Shown: piece after piece, positions 1 to 6,423 of the stretch | How the letters are laid out: every line of letters begins with the position of its first letter | Position numbering within the stretch: position 1 is the stretch's first letter | NCBI GenBank assembly: GCA_031425695.1 | Contig: JANPJV010000309.1 | Coordinates: 1 to 10,985, forward strand | Length of the DNA: 10,985 bases | Direction: 5' to 3' | Source: JANPJV01 sp031425695 | GTDB lineage: Bacteria > Pseudomonadota > Gammaproteobacteria > Xanthomonadales > SZUA-5 | Program-made: the position numbers and the translations under genes | The notes under the pieces: model-generated | Seen by the model: the letters and a program-made list of their open reading frames with translations, nothing else | Database searches by the model: none | Told to the model about the DNA's origin: nothing

Positions 1-205
1 TTTGGTGGGTCTGCGGGCTTTTGGTGGGTGTGGGCGGCGCGCGGGCGCGTGCGGTGCGGGAGCGGGGGCCAGCGTCCGCGCATAGCGCAGACCCACCACA
101 AGCGTCCGCGTATAGCGCAGACCCACCACAAGCTACAGCGGCTTGCCCACTCTGCGCAGAGCCCCGCCCTGGCATCATCATGCCCACCCGAACGGATGCC
201 CCTCC
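1..205. repeat. Repeat-filled non-coding region upstream of folP
   Basis: No convincing gene is visible here. Two 30-base direct repeats (71-100 and 101-130) differ at one base (81 versus 111). Read on the - strand, 71-96 and 101-126 are each a GTGGG head, arm TCTGCGC, loop TAT or TAC-like variant, arm GCGCGGA and tail CGCT. This is the plan of the repeats at 3788-4030 and 10879-10949. Two degenerate heads (GTGGGT at 5-10 and 24-29) lie on the + strand, so head-to-head pairing is possible. Short reading frames across the patch have the composition of the repeat and begin or end inside it, so I do not call them. No promoter for folP is evident. In Escherichia coli ftsH precedes folP, but no ftsH end is visible here. 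Confidence 0.7.
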
Positions 206-1105
206 ATGTTCCACCGAGAAATTGACTGCCGCGGACGGCGGCTGGTGCTGGACCGGCCGTTGATTGCTGGGGTGCTCAACGTGACGCCGGATTCGTTTTC
301 GGACGGCGGTAGCTGGCTCGATCCGGAGGCTGCCATTGCCCATGGCCTGCGGCTGGTGGAGGAGGGCGCGGATCTGGTCGATGTCGGTGGGGAATCGACG
401 CGGCCTGGGGCGACCGAGGTTGATCAACACGAAGAATTGCGCCGGGTCCTGCCAGTCATCCGCGCCTTGAGCGAGCGTATTTCGGTGCCGATCTCGATCG
501 ACACCAGCAAGTCCGAGGTCATGCGTGCCGCGGTCCTGGCGGGTGCCGGCATGATCAATGACGTGCGTGCATTGCGCGCACCCGGCGCGCTCGACGCGGC
601 GGCTGACAGTGGCGCCGCCGTGGTGCTCATGCACATGCAGGGCGAGCCGCGCAGCATGCAGGACCAGCCGTTCTACGAGGACGTGGTCGCCGACGTGCAG
701 CGCTTCCTGGCCGAGCGCGTGCTGGCGTGCGAGTTCGCCGGCATCGACAAGAGACGCATCCTGGTCGACCCCGGCTTCGGCTTTGGCAAGAGCCTCGAAC
801 ACAACCTCCAACTGCTGGCTGGTCTCGAACGCCTGAAATCGATGGGCTGCTCGCTGCTGGTCGGCCTTTCGCGCAAGCGCTTCATCGGCACGCTCACCGG
901 TCGGAGCGCAGCCGATCAACGCGTACACGGCTCGGTTGCCGCGGCGCTCATGGCGGTACAGAACGGTGCCGACATCGTGCGCGTCCACGACGTTGCCGCG
1001 ACCCGGGATGCGTTGTCGATCTGGCAGGCGCTAAAGCCGCTGCTTCCCAAGCCGAAGGCAGCGCCGGCGCCGAAGCTGGCGTCAAGTCTGTTCGACGACG
1101 AGTGA
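206..1105 (+). CDS. folP: Dihydropteroate synthase
   Basis: Condenses 6-hydroxymethyl-dihydropterin pyrophosphate with p-aminobenzoate to give 7,8-dihydropteroate in cytoplasmic folate synthesis; it is the sulfonamide target. The 299-residue product has the TIM-barrel family signatures in order: NVTPDSFSDGG at 25-35, ESTRPG at 63-68, SIDTSK at 97-102, IND at 117-119, DPGFGFGK at 188-195, LSRKR at 221-225 and RVHD at 259-262. N25, T65/R66, D99, N118, D188, K224, R259 and H261 match the positions expected for pterin, pABA and phosphate contacts. The frame opens further upstream at TTG 143. ATG 206 is chosen because it is the first ATG in frame and gives a normal DHPS N-terminus; no strong Shine-Dalgarno is seen. 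The tail after about residue 281 (Pro/Ala/Lys rich, ending FDDE) is a small extra extension. glmM follows, as in E. coli, but after an unusually long gap. Confidence 0.96.
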   Translation: MFHREIDCRGRRLVLDRPLIAGVLNVTPDSFSDGGSWLDPEAAIAHGLRLVEEGADLVDVGGESTRPGATEVDQHEELRRVLPVIRALSERISVPISIDTSKSEVMRAAVLAGAGMINDVRALRAPGALDAAADSGAAVVLMHMQGEPRSMQDQPFYEDVVADVQRFLAERVLACEFAGIDKRRILVDPGFGFGKSLEHNLQLLAGLERLKSMGCSLLVGLSRKRFIGTLTGRSAADQRVHGSVAAALMAVQNGADIVRVHDVAATRDALSIWQALKPLLPKPKAAPAPKLASSLFDDE

Positions 1106-1107
1106 AG

Positions 1108-1200
1108 CGGTTGCTGGTTGTCGGTTGCTGGTTCCTGGTTGCTGCCATCGATGCTTCTATGCATTCGCCACCAGCAACCGCGAACCAACAACCGGGAACC
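1108..1200. repeat. GGTTGCTGG-type inverted repeat in the folP-glmM gap
   Basis: CGGTTGCTGGT occurs at 1108-1118 and again at 1122-1132, and its exact reverse complement ACCAGCAACCG lies at 1170-1180. A further arm GGTTCCTGGTT (1130-1140) can pair with AACCGGGAACC (1190-1200) through one wobble. The patch can therefore fold in alternative ways. It follows the folP stop closely and is not followed by a T-run, so it is not a standard intrinsic terminator. It may attenuate or punctuate a folP-glmM transcript; that role is inferred. Confidence 0.75.
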
Positions 1201-1239
1201 GTCTTCCCGACCGTATGCAGAAAACAGACGCCCATGGCC

Positions 1240-1245
1240 GATAAT
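1240..1245 (+). promoter_or_regulatory. Possible -10 element for glmM
   Basis: GATAAT differs from the sigma-70 -10 consensus at one base and lies about 30 bases before the glmM start. No good -35 hexamer is present at the right distance, so this is a weak candidate. A private promoter would make sense because a repeat separates glmM from folP. Confidence 0.2.
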
Positions 1246-1274
1246 CCTGGATTGTTTCCGGGACGGACCCCAGC

Positions 1275-2642
1275 ATGAGCGAGCGCAAGTATTTCGGCAC
1301 CGATGGTATTCGTGGGCGTGTTGGCCAGGGGCCGATTACCGCGGAGTTTGCGTTGCGGCTGGGTCGCGCCGCGGGGGTCGTGCTGGGGCGGGATCGCGAG
1401 AACCCGCGCGTCCTGATCGGCAAGGACACGCGCATTTCCGGCTACATGCTGGAAGCAGCGCTCGAGTCCGGCCTGGCCGCGTCTGGCGCGGAAGTGGTGC
1501 TGCTCGGGCCGATGCCGACACCGGGCGTCGCTTTCCTGACGAAAAGCCAGCGCGCTTCGGCAGGCATCGTCATCAGTGCCTCGCACAATGCGTTCGAAGA
1601 CAACGGCATCAAGTTTTTCTCAGCGGCTGGGGAAAAGCTGGACGACGCGCTCGAGGAGGCGATCGAGGCGGAGATCGACCAGCCGTTCCGCACCGTCGAT
1701 CCACGTCGCCTGGGACGTGCCATGCGCCTGCCGGGCGTGCGCGGCCGCTACATCGAGTTCCTGAAGTCGCGCCTGCACGACAATCTCGAGGCGCTCGAAG
1801 GCATGCACCTGGTGGTCGATGCTGCCCACGGCGCGGCCTACAGCATTGCGCCGATGTTGTTCCAGGAGCTCGGCTTCCATGTTTCCGCGATCGGTGTCAG
1901 CCCGAACGGCTTCAACATCAACGCGGGCCACGGCGCTACCGATCTCACCGCACTGCGGGCCGAACTGTCGCGCACGGGCGCGGACCTCGGCCTGGCGCTC
2001 GATGGCGATGGCGATCGCCTGATGATGCTGACGCGTACCGGTCGCCTGGTCGATGGCGACGACGCGGTGTACATCCTCGCGCGCCATTGGCAGGAACAGG
2101 GCTTCCTGCGCGGCCCGGTCGTCGGAACGGTTATGACCAACCTCGGCATCGAGCGTGCGCTCGGCAATCTCGGCATCGCTTTCGAGCGCGCCCAGGTGGG
2201 CGATCGATACGTGCACCAGCGCCTCAAGGAAACCGGCGGCATTCTCGGCGGCGAGGCGTCGGGGCACGTGATCTGCTGCAACAAGTCGAGCACCGGCGAC
2301 GGCCTCATCACTGCGCTGATGCTGCTCGAAGTCATTGCACAGACGGGCCAGTCGCTCGACAAGCTGAGCTCGGAACTGCACCGCTATCCGCAGCGCACCA
2401 GCAATATCCGAATCACTCACGGCGCGCGCGAAGTGGTGGCCGATCCGCGCGTGCAGGAAGCCAAGGCGCGAGCGGAGGCTGAGCTGGGTTCTCGCGGGCG
2501 CGTCATCCTGCGCGCGTCCGGTACCGAACCCCTCGTGCGGGTCACCGTCGAAGCCGAGACCCTGCCGGACCTGGAGCCGCAATTGGCCGGTCTGTCTGCC
2601 ATGGTCGAAGCGGTCGCGGCGGAGCTGCCGGCGGCGGCTTGA
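1275..2642 (+). CDS. glmM: Phosphoglucosamine mutase
   Basis: Converts glucosamine-6-phosphate to glucosamine-1-phosphate, the step that feeds UDP-N-acetylglucosamine for peptidoglycan and lipopolysaccharide. The 455-residue product is full length for the family. Visible landmarks are the N-terminal RKYFGTDGIRG (4-14), the active-site loop SASHN (101-105) with the phosphorylated Ser at 103, the magnesium loop DGDGDR (243-248), the sugar-binding GEASGH (326-331), and the C-terminal phosphate-binding loop RASGTEPLVR (413-422). Together these mark the four-domain alpha-phosphohexomutase fold, and the first segment is typical of GlmM rather than phosphoglucomutase. ATG 1275 is supported by this standard N-terminus; the upstream GGGACGG is only a modest ribosome site. 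Activity requires phosphorylation of the catalytic serine in the family. It sits downstream of folP as in many gammaproteobacteria. Confidence 0.97.
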   Translation: MSERKYFGTDGIRGRVGQGPITAEFALRLGRAAGVVLGRDRENPRVLIGKDTRISGYMLEAALESGLAASGAEVVLLGPMPTPGVAFLTKSQRASAGIVISASHNAFEDNGIKFFSAAGEKLDDALEEAIEAEIDQPFRTVDPRRLGRAMRLPGVRGRYIEFLKSRLHDNLEALEGMHLVVDAAHGAAYSIAPMLFQELGFHVSAIGVSPNGFNINAGHGATDLTALRAELSRTGADLGLALDGDGDRLMMLTRTGRLVDGDDAVYILARHWQEQGFLRGPVVGTVMTNLGIERALGNLGIAFERAQVGDRYVHQRLKETGGILGGEASGHVICCNKSSTGDGLITALMLLEVIAQTGQSLDKLSSELHRYPQRTSNIRITHGAREVVADPRVQEAKARAEAELGSRGRVILRASGTEPLVRVTVEAETLPDLEPQLAGLSAMVEAVAAELPAAA

Positions 2643-2660
2643 GTTTGGAGCAAGAGCATC

Positions 2661-2736
2661 TATCCACAGATTACGCAGATTTCCGCAGATTAAGGCTGGC
2701 TCCTAATCTGCGTAATCGGCTCTTAATCTGTGGATA
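2661..2736. repeat. Long hairpin of the CACAGATTACGCAGATT repeat type after glmM
   Basis: A perfect 13-base stem joins TATCCACAGATTA (2661-2673) to TAATCTGTGGATA (2724-2736). An inner stem joins GCAGATTA (2685-2692) to TAATCTGC (2704-2711). A competing 12-base pairing joins 2670-2681 to 2705-2716. This repeat is markedly richer in A/T than the surrounding genes. It begins about 20 bases after the glmM stop and could act as a transcript end or 3' stabiliser, but no T-run follows on either strand. Similar CACAGATTACGCAGATT-like repeats occur in many bacterial genomes. Confidence 0.8.
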
Positions 2737-2800
2737 AAAGCGCCCCGCTTTCTGGCTCTTGTGCTCTGTCTGACCCACCGCGCGCCAGACGCCCTTCGTC

Positions 2801-2806
2801 TACAAT
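2801..2806 (+). promoter_or_regulatory. Possible -10 element for the 2OG oxygenase gene
   Basis: TACAAT (one mismatch to TATAAT) lies 35 bases before the ATG at 2836. I see no matching -35 hexamer at 16-18 bases, so the promoter is tentative. A separate promoter is plausible because a large hairpin isolates this gene from glmM. Confidence 0.3.
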
Positions 2807-2827
2807 CCGCGCATCCGCAAACGTATC

Positions 2828-2832
2828 AGGAG
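2828..2832 (+). promoter_or_regulatory. Ribosome binding site bearing on the oxygenase start
   Basis: AGGAG is 3 bases before ATG 2836 and 9 bases before the in-frame ATG 2842. The spacing to 2842 is closer to the usual optimum, so translation may start two codons later than annotated. The longer frame from 2761 is ruled out in practice because this site lies within it and its extra residues do not look like the family. Confidence 0.55.
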
Positions 2833-2835
2833 CGC

Positions 2836-3774
2836 ATGTCCATGGGTGTCCCGACACTCGATATCCGTCGTTACGAAAGCGACCGGGATGCCTTCGTCGC
2901 TGAGCTCGGCGCCGCGTATCGCGAGTACGGTTTCTGCTGCATCTCCGGGCACGGCATTCCGACCGAACTGATCGATGGTTCCTACGATCGCTTCAAGCAG
3001 TTCTTCGACCTGCCGCAAGACGTCAAGATGCAGTACCACATCAAGGGCGGTGGCGGGGCGCGCGGCTTCACCCCCTACATGGTCGAAACGGCGAAAGACT
3101 CCAAGTACGCGGATCTGAAGGAGTTCTGGCACATCGGCCGGGAAATCCCGCGGGATTCAAAGTACGCCGAGTATATGCCCGAAAACCTCTGGCCGGCAGA
3201 AGTCGAAGGCTTCCGGGAATACGGCTACGGCCTGTACACGGCGCTGGACCAACTCGGGTCGCGCGTGCTGCGCGCACTCGCCCTGCACATCGATCTGCCT
3301 GAAAACTATTTCGACGACAAGACCAATTTCGGCAACTCGATCCTGCGGCCGATCCACTATCCGCCGATCACGGTCGACAACGTGCCGAACATCCGCGCTG
3401 GCGCGCACGAGGACATCAACTTCATCACGTTGCTGGTCGGTGCAAGCGCTGAAGGCCTGCAGGTGTTGACGCGGGAAGGCGAGTGGCTGCCGATCACCAG
3501 CCAGGGCGATTCCATCGTGGTCAACATCGGCGACATGCTCCAGCGCCTGACCAACCACACGTATCCCTCGACCACGCACCGCGTGGTGAATCCGGGTGGC
3601 CCGAACGCGCGCAAGCCGCGTTACTCGGTGCCGTACTTCCTGCATCCGAATCCGGATTTCATGATCGACGTACTGCCGAGCTGCATCAGCGCGGGGCAGC
3701 CCTCGCGCTATGCCGAGCCGATCAGCTCACACGACTACCTGCTCGAGCGCCTGCGCGAGATCAAGCTGATCTGA
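2836..3774 (+). CDS. Iron/2-oxoglutarate-dependent oxygenase, isopenicillin N synthase family
   Basis: A cytoplasmic non-heme iron oxygenase of the isopenicillin N synthase-like group; substrate unknown. The 312-residue product has an N-terminal DIOX_N-type region (about 6-120; YGFCCISGHGIP at 31-42) and a C-terminal double-stranded beta-helix domain (about 165-275). The iron triad is H191, D193 (in AHEDINFITLL) and H248 (TTHRVV). R262 and S264 in KPRYSVPYF form the RxS pair that binds the 2-oxoglutarate carboxylate. That pair favours a 2-oxoglutarate user, although isopenicillin N synthase itself has a similar pair without using the cosubstrate. The length is normal. Start is ATG 2836 or 2842. 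No biosynthetic partner lies nearby, so it is not part of a visible antibiotic or ethylene pathway. Many proteobacteria carry such stand-alone oxygenases. Confidence 0.9.
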   Translation: MSMGVPTLDIRRYESDRDAFVAELGAAYREYGFCCISGHGIPTELIDGSYDRFKQFFDLPQDVKMQYHIKGGGGARGFTPYMVETAKDSKYADLKEFWHIGREIPRDSKYAEYMPENLWPAEVEGFREYGYGLYTALDQLGSRVLRALALHIDLPENYFDDKTNFGNSILRPIHYPPITVDNVPNIRAGAHEDINFITLLVGASAEGLQVLTREGEWLPITSQGDSIVVNIGDMLQRLTNHTYPSTTHRVVNPGGPNARKPRYSVPYFLHPNPDFMIDVLPSCISAGQPSRYAEPISSHDYLLERLREIKLI

Positions 3775-3787
3775 GGGGCGGTCGGTC

Positions 3788-3861
3788 GTGAGTCCGGACC
3801 TTGTCCGGACGCGCTGTCAAAGTCGGGACAGAGACAGCGTTCGGACAAGGTCCGAACCCAC
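3788..3861. repeat. Head-to-head pair of GTGGG-type palindromic repeats
   Basis: The left copy (3788-3813, +) has head GTGAG, arm TCCGGAC, loop CTT and arm GTCCGGA. The right copy (3836-3861, -) has head GTGGG, arm TTCGGAC, loop CTT, arm GTCCGAA and tail CGCT. Between them CGCTGTC (3812-3818) pairs with GACAGCG (3833-3839), so the two copies can form one large cruciform or RNA hairpin. The pair starts 14 bases after the oxygenase stop and may protect or end that transcript. Confidence 0.8.
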
Positions 3862-4030
3862 GCAAGCCGGGTAAGGTAAGCGTTCGGACAAGGTCCGAAC
3901 TCACGCAAAGCGGATCAGGAAAGCGTTCGGACAGGTCCGAACTCACGCAAAGCGGATAAGGAAAGCGTTCGGACAAGGTCCGAACCCACGAAAGCGGATC
4001 AGGAAAGCGTTCGCACAGGTCCGAACACAC
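3836..4030 (-). repeat. Tandem array of five palindromic repeat units (period 42-43)
   Basis: Five copies in the same orientation lie at 3836-3861, 3879-3904, 3922-3946, 3964-3989 and 4006-4030. Each is an 8-base inverted repeat, GTTCGGAC and GTCCGAAC on the + strand, around 2-3 bases (AAG or AG). The 17-base linkers are also repeated (GCAAAGCGGATCAGGAA and variants), so the whole 42-43-base unit has been duplicated. Heads vary (CCCAC, CTCAC, ACAC as read on +). The last unit has one stem mismatch (GTTCGCAC). The array lies between the 3' ends of two convergent genes and overlaps neither. No unit ends in a T-run. Confidence 0.9.
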
Positions 4031-4047
4031 AGGTCAGAAACCGACGC

Positions 4048-5490
4048 CTAGTGTCCGTCTTCCTCGTCGTCGCGCAAGCGCTTGATCGTCTCGCTCATGC
4101 GCGACATGAAGAGCGAAGGTGCGGCGACTTTGGTGGGCTCTGCGGAGGCTTCGGCAGCGAGATTGCCCGAACCGTTCACCGGCGAGGGTGGCGTGACCGG
4201 CGCGGCTGCCACCGGTGCCGGCGGCTCGACTACGGCTTGCACCGCAATTGGTGCGTTGGCGCTGACCGGCGCGCTGGGCACGGTCGGTACAGGTGCCGGC
4301 CTCGGTGTCGGCAGCGCGACCGATGGCACGGGCGCGACCGGCGTCTGTTCGGCTGCGTGCGCGGGAAGGGCCGGCGCGCGGCGCTCAACTAAAACCTCCG
4401 GAACCGTCAGCTCGGCATCGGGCTCGGCCGGCGTTCCGGGAACCCCTAGCGGCAGTACGACCAGGGGTTTGGCCGGCGTCGCGCGGAACGCGGCATTGAG
4501 CTCGTCGAGAGAGGGCAGGTCCGGTGCGTCAGGCTCGGTAAGCCGGGTCAGCTCATCCTTCGGTATTGCATTCCGATCGAGCTGAGCGAGGATGTCGGCG
4601 ACCGCGCTGCCGGCGACGTCTCCCGGCGCCTGAGTTTCGATGGTGGCGGGGACGCTCACTGGAGACTCGATGACGGAAACGCTTTGAACGGGTGGCTTGA
4701 GCGCGATCTCGGCGGCGAGTGTCTGCGCCTCAGATTCCTTCTTGAGCTGCTGTCGCAGGGAATCGTTCAGCTCTTCGGTGAACAGCGAATCATCCTCGCG
4801 CACGATGAAGCGAGCGATGCGATCGGAGAGGTCATCGTCGATCTGCTGCCAGATGAACTGGCGTTGGCTCGAGCCCAGCCAGCTCACGTTCGACAGCGTC
4901 ATGCGCAGCAACGGGTCGTCGGCCGAGATCTTGGCTTCGAGGCGTGCCTTGATATGGCCGCGCGCGTGAAAGCTGGCAATCAACAGCTCTCCGGATTTGT
5001 TGCGCTTCTCTTCCTTGACGCCACCAAGGTGGAACTTGTGGAAGGCAGCGGTCAGGGTCTTGATCTTGGTCACGCCCTCAGCGCGTACGACCGGGGTGTG
5101 CTCGGGATCCACCCGCAGCGTCCAGTCCATGCTGACTACGAAGTTGCGGTAGCGCCGATCATGGTCGATGCGGAAATCCCACACCGGCTGTGCGCCGAGA
5201 TCGCCGTAACCCGCAATCGGCATTTTCACCACGACCACCGGCTTGACCTCGTTCAAGGTCGCTACCAGGGCTTCGAGATAGGTCACCAGCGCCTTCATGC
5301 GCGGCTCGATCTCTTCCTTGTAGAGCGCATCGCGCGAATCGCGCTCGCGCGTGACGGCCTCTTGCTGAGCCCGTTGCTGATCGCCTTCGCGCTTGAGCCG
5401 ATCCAGGAGAGACACGCCGTCACCTTGGGCAAAGTAGCGGTCGATAATAACGTCTGCGCAGCGCGCGCGGACAGGTTTGAAAGTAGACAA
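4048..5490 (-). CDS. Hypothetical protein with disordered Pro/Ala-rich C-terminal half
   Basis: I do not recognise this 480-residue protein. Residues 1-255 look folded. A charged helical, probably coiled-coil stretch is at about 28-82. A probably beta-rich part at 84-205 carries VWDFRIDHDRRYRNFVVSMDW (quoted region 103-123) and WLGSSQRQFIWQQIDDDLSDRI (204-225). Residues 230-262 are charged and helical. From about 265 to 458 it is Pro/Ala/Val rich and probably disordered, with one more structured island (LAQLDRNAIPKDEL near 301-314). It ends in a short basic-then-acidic tail (ETIKRLRDDEEDGH, 467-480). There is no signal peptide, membrane segment, cysteine cluster or known catalytic motif, so it is likely cytoplasmic. 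Start ATG 5490 has only a weak GAGAG upstream. It is divergent from zipA and occupies the place where smc lies in some relatives. The opposite-strand frame at 4684-5661 is judged a shadow. Confidence 0.75.
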   Translation of the reverse strand: MSTFKPVRARCADVIIDRYFAQGDGVSLLDRLKREGDQQRAQQEAVTRERDSRDALYKEEIEPRMKALVTYLEALVATLNEVKPVVVVKMPIAGYGDLGAQPVWDFRIDHDRRYRNFVVSMDWTLRVDPEHTPVVRAEGVTKIKTLTAAFHKFHLGGVKEEKRNKSGELLIASFHARGHIKARLEAKISADDPLLRMTLSNVSWLGSSQRQFIWQQIDDDLSDRIARFIVREDDSLFTEELNDSLRQQLKKESEAQTLAAEIALKPPVQSVSVIESPVSVPATIETQAPGDVAGSAVADILAQLDRNAIPKDELTRLTEPDAPDLPSLDELNAAFRATPAKPLVVLPLGVPGTPAEPDAELTVPEVLVERRAPALPAHAAEQTPVAPVPSVALPTPRPAPVPTVPSAPVSANAPIAVQAVVEPPAPVAAAPVTPPSPVNGSGNLAAEASAEPTKVAAPSLFMSRMSETIKRLRDDEEDGH

Positions 5491-5647
5491 TGCTCTCGCT
5501 TTACGCGGGCCCGGCCCTCGTCCGGGGCGCTTCTCGTCGAGACCCTGGAAACGCGTCGATCAGGGTCCGGACCCACGACGCCGGTGAGCGCGATTTCCGC
5601 GCCGCCCATGCGTATTCTCCGCACTGGTATCCAAAGCTCGCCCATCC
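5491..5647. other. Divergent intergenic region before the hypothetical gene and zipA
   Basis: This gap must hold both promoters if the two genes are transcribed separately. I find no convincing paired -35/-10 on either strand; TATTCT at 5613-5618 is the best -10-like match toward zipA. It contains one degenerate GTGGG-type repeat at 5551-5576. Confidence 0.5.
5551..5576 (-). repeat. Degenerate GTGGG-type palindromic repeat copy
   Basis: Read on the - strand it starts GTGGGTCCGGACC like the copy at 10879-10904, then diverges in the second arm (GATCGACG). The self-palindrome GGGTCCGGACCC is at 5563-5574. It lies about 60 bases before the start of the hypothetical gene on that strand. Confidence 0.6.
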
Positions 5648-6406
5648 ATGACCACGACTGAGTTGCGCATCGTCCTCCTGATCATCGGCTTGATGATCAT
5701 GGGCATCATTTATTGGTTCGGGCGGCCGCGCACACGCACCCACGCAGCAGCGTCACGGGGCGGCTCCGAGCGGCGCGAGCCGGTTTTCGAGATCGGGGGG
5801 GAGAGTGATCCCGCGCCGCATTTTTCTGCGCTCGATGATTCCCCCTGGCAGCATTCGCCGGAGCCCGGCGAGGGCGAGCCCTTGCGGGTTGACGGGCTCG
5901 ACGAGCGCGAGGACGTGCGCAGCAGCGTCGGCCAGCGCGGCGGGCCGCGCGAAGGCGCGCCGCACGAGCGCATCGTCACGCTCTATGTGGTTGCCCAGGA
6001 CGGCTATGTACTGCAGGGTCCCGAGCTGCTGGTGGCCGGCGAAAAGGCTGGCCTCGTACACGGCGATCTCGGCATCTTCCATCGCCTCGTCGACGCCAAG
6101 CCCGAGCTCGGCCCGGTTTTCAGCATGGCCAACATGGTGCGTCCGGGCGTCTTCGACCTGGCGCGCATGGATCAGTTCACGACCCCGGGCGTAGTCATGT
6201 TCATGACCCTGCCGGGGCCGCTTTCGGCACTCGATGCGTGGGACATGATGCTGCCGGCGGCGACGCGCTTCTCCGAGTTGCTCGGCGCGCAACTGCTCGA
6301 TGACCAACGATCGCCACTCGGCCGCCAGCGCATCGCCGCCCTGCGCGATGATCTGCGTGCTTTCGACCGCAAGCGCGAGCAGCAGCAGATCCGGCCGGGC
6401 TGGTAA
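5648..6406 (+). CDS. zipA: Cell division protein ZipA
   Basis: Inner-membrane divisome protein that tethers FtsZ filaments to the membrane early in septation. The 252-residue product has the expected order. A short N-terminal periplasmic end and signal anchor (TM about 7-24, IVLLIIGLMIMGIIYW) come first. A basic stretch (RPRTRTH, 26-32) and an acidic, Pro/Gly-rich linker follow to about residue 105. The C-terminal FtsZ-binding domain is at about 107-247 (IVTLYVVAQDGYVLQG, then LGIFHRL, VFSMANMVRPGVFD and GVVMFMTLPGP). The linker is shorter than in E. coli ZipA, which is 328 residues. ATG 5648 starts directly before the anchor, as usual, though no good Shine-Dalgarno is visible. ligA follows, as in E. 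coli and Pseudomonas, but with a repeat pair between them. Confidence 0.93.
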   Translation: MTTTELRIVLLIIGLMIMGIIYWFGRPRTRTHAAASRGGSERREPVFEIGGESDPAPHFSALDDSPWQHSPEPGEGEPLRVDGLDEREDVRSSVGQRGGPREGAPHERIVTLYVVAQDGYVLQGPELLVAGEKAGLVHGDLGIFHRLVDAKPELGPVFSMANMVRPGVFDLARMDQFTTPGVVMFMTLPGPLSALDAWDMMLPAATRFSELLGAQLLDDQRSPLGRQRIAALRDDLRAFDRKREQQQIRPGW

Positions 6407-6423
6407 CGCAGGGCAATGCGGTC

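Noticed and set aside
21..263. A small protein gene upstream of and overlapping folP
   Set aside because: The frame is made largely of the direct repeats (SADPPQAS-like duplications) and runs into folP out of phase.
1118..2482. A 454-residue + strand frame overlapping glmM in another phase
   Set aside because: Its translation is Arg/Ala/Gly-rich low-complexity typical of a wrong frame, and it begins inside the intergenic repeat.
1620..2582. A 320-residue - strand frame inside glmM
   Set aside because: Antisense to an intact phosphoglucosamine mutase with all motifs; no recognisable domain.
2661..2736. A rho-independent terminator after glmM
   Set aside because: The stem is strong but is AT-rich and neither strand has a T-run after it; it is better called a repeat hairpin.
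3836..4030. A CRISPR-like array (regular 42-43-base spacing of palindromic repeats)
   Set aside because: The intervening linkers are near-identical instead of unique spacers, units are palindromic with a 2-3 base loop, similar units are scattered elsewhere in the window, and there is no cas gene.
4684..5661. A 325-residue open frame on the + strand opposite the 480-residue protein gene
   Set aside because: It is antisense to a longer frame, overlaps the zipA start, and its translation shows no family features. The - strand frame reads like a folded domain plus a flexible tail.
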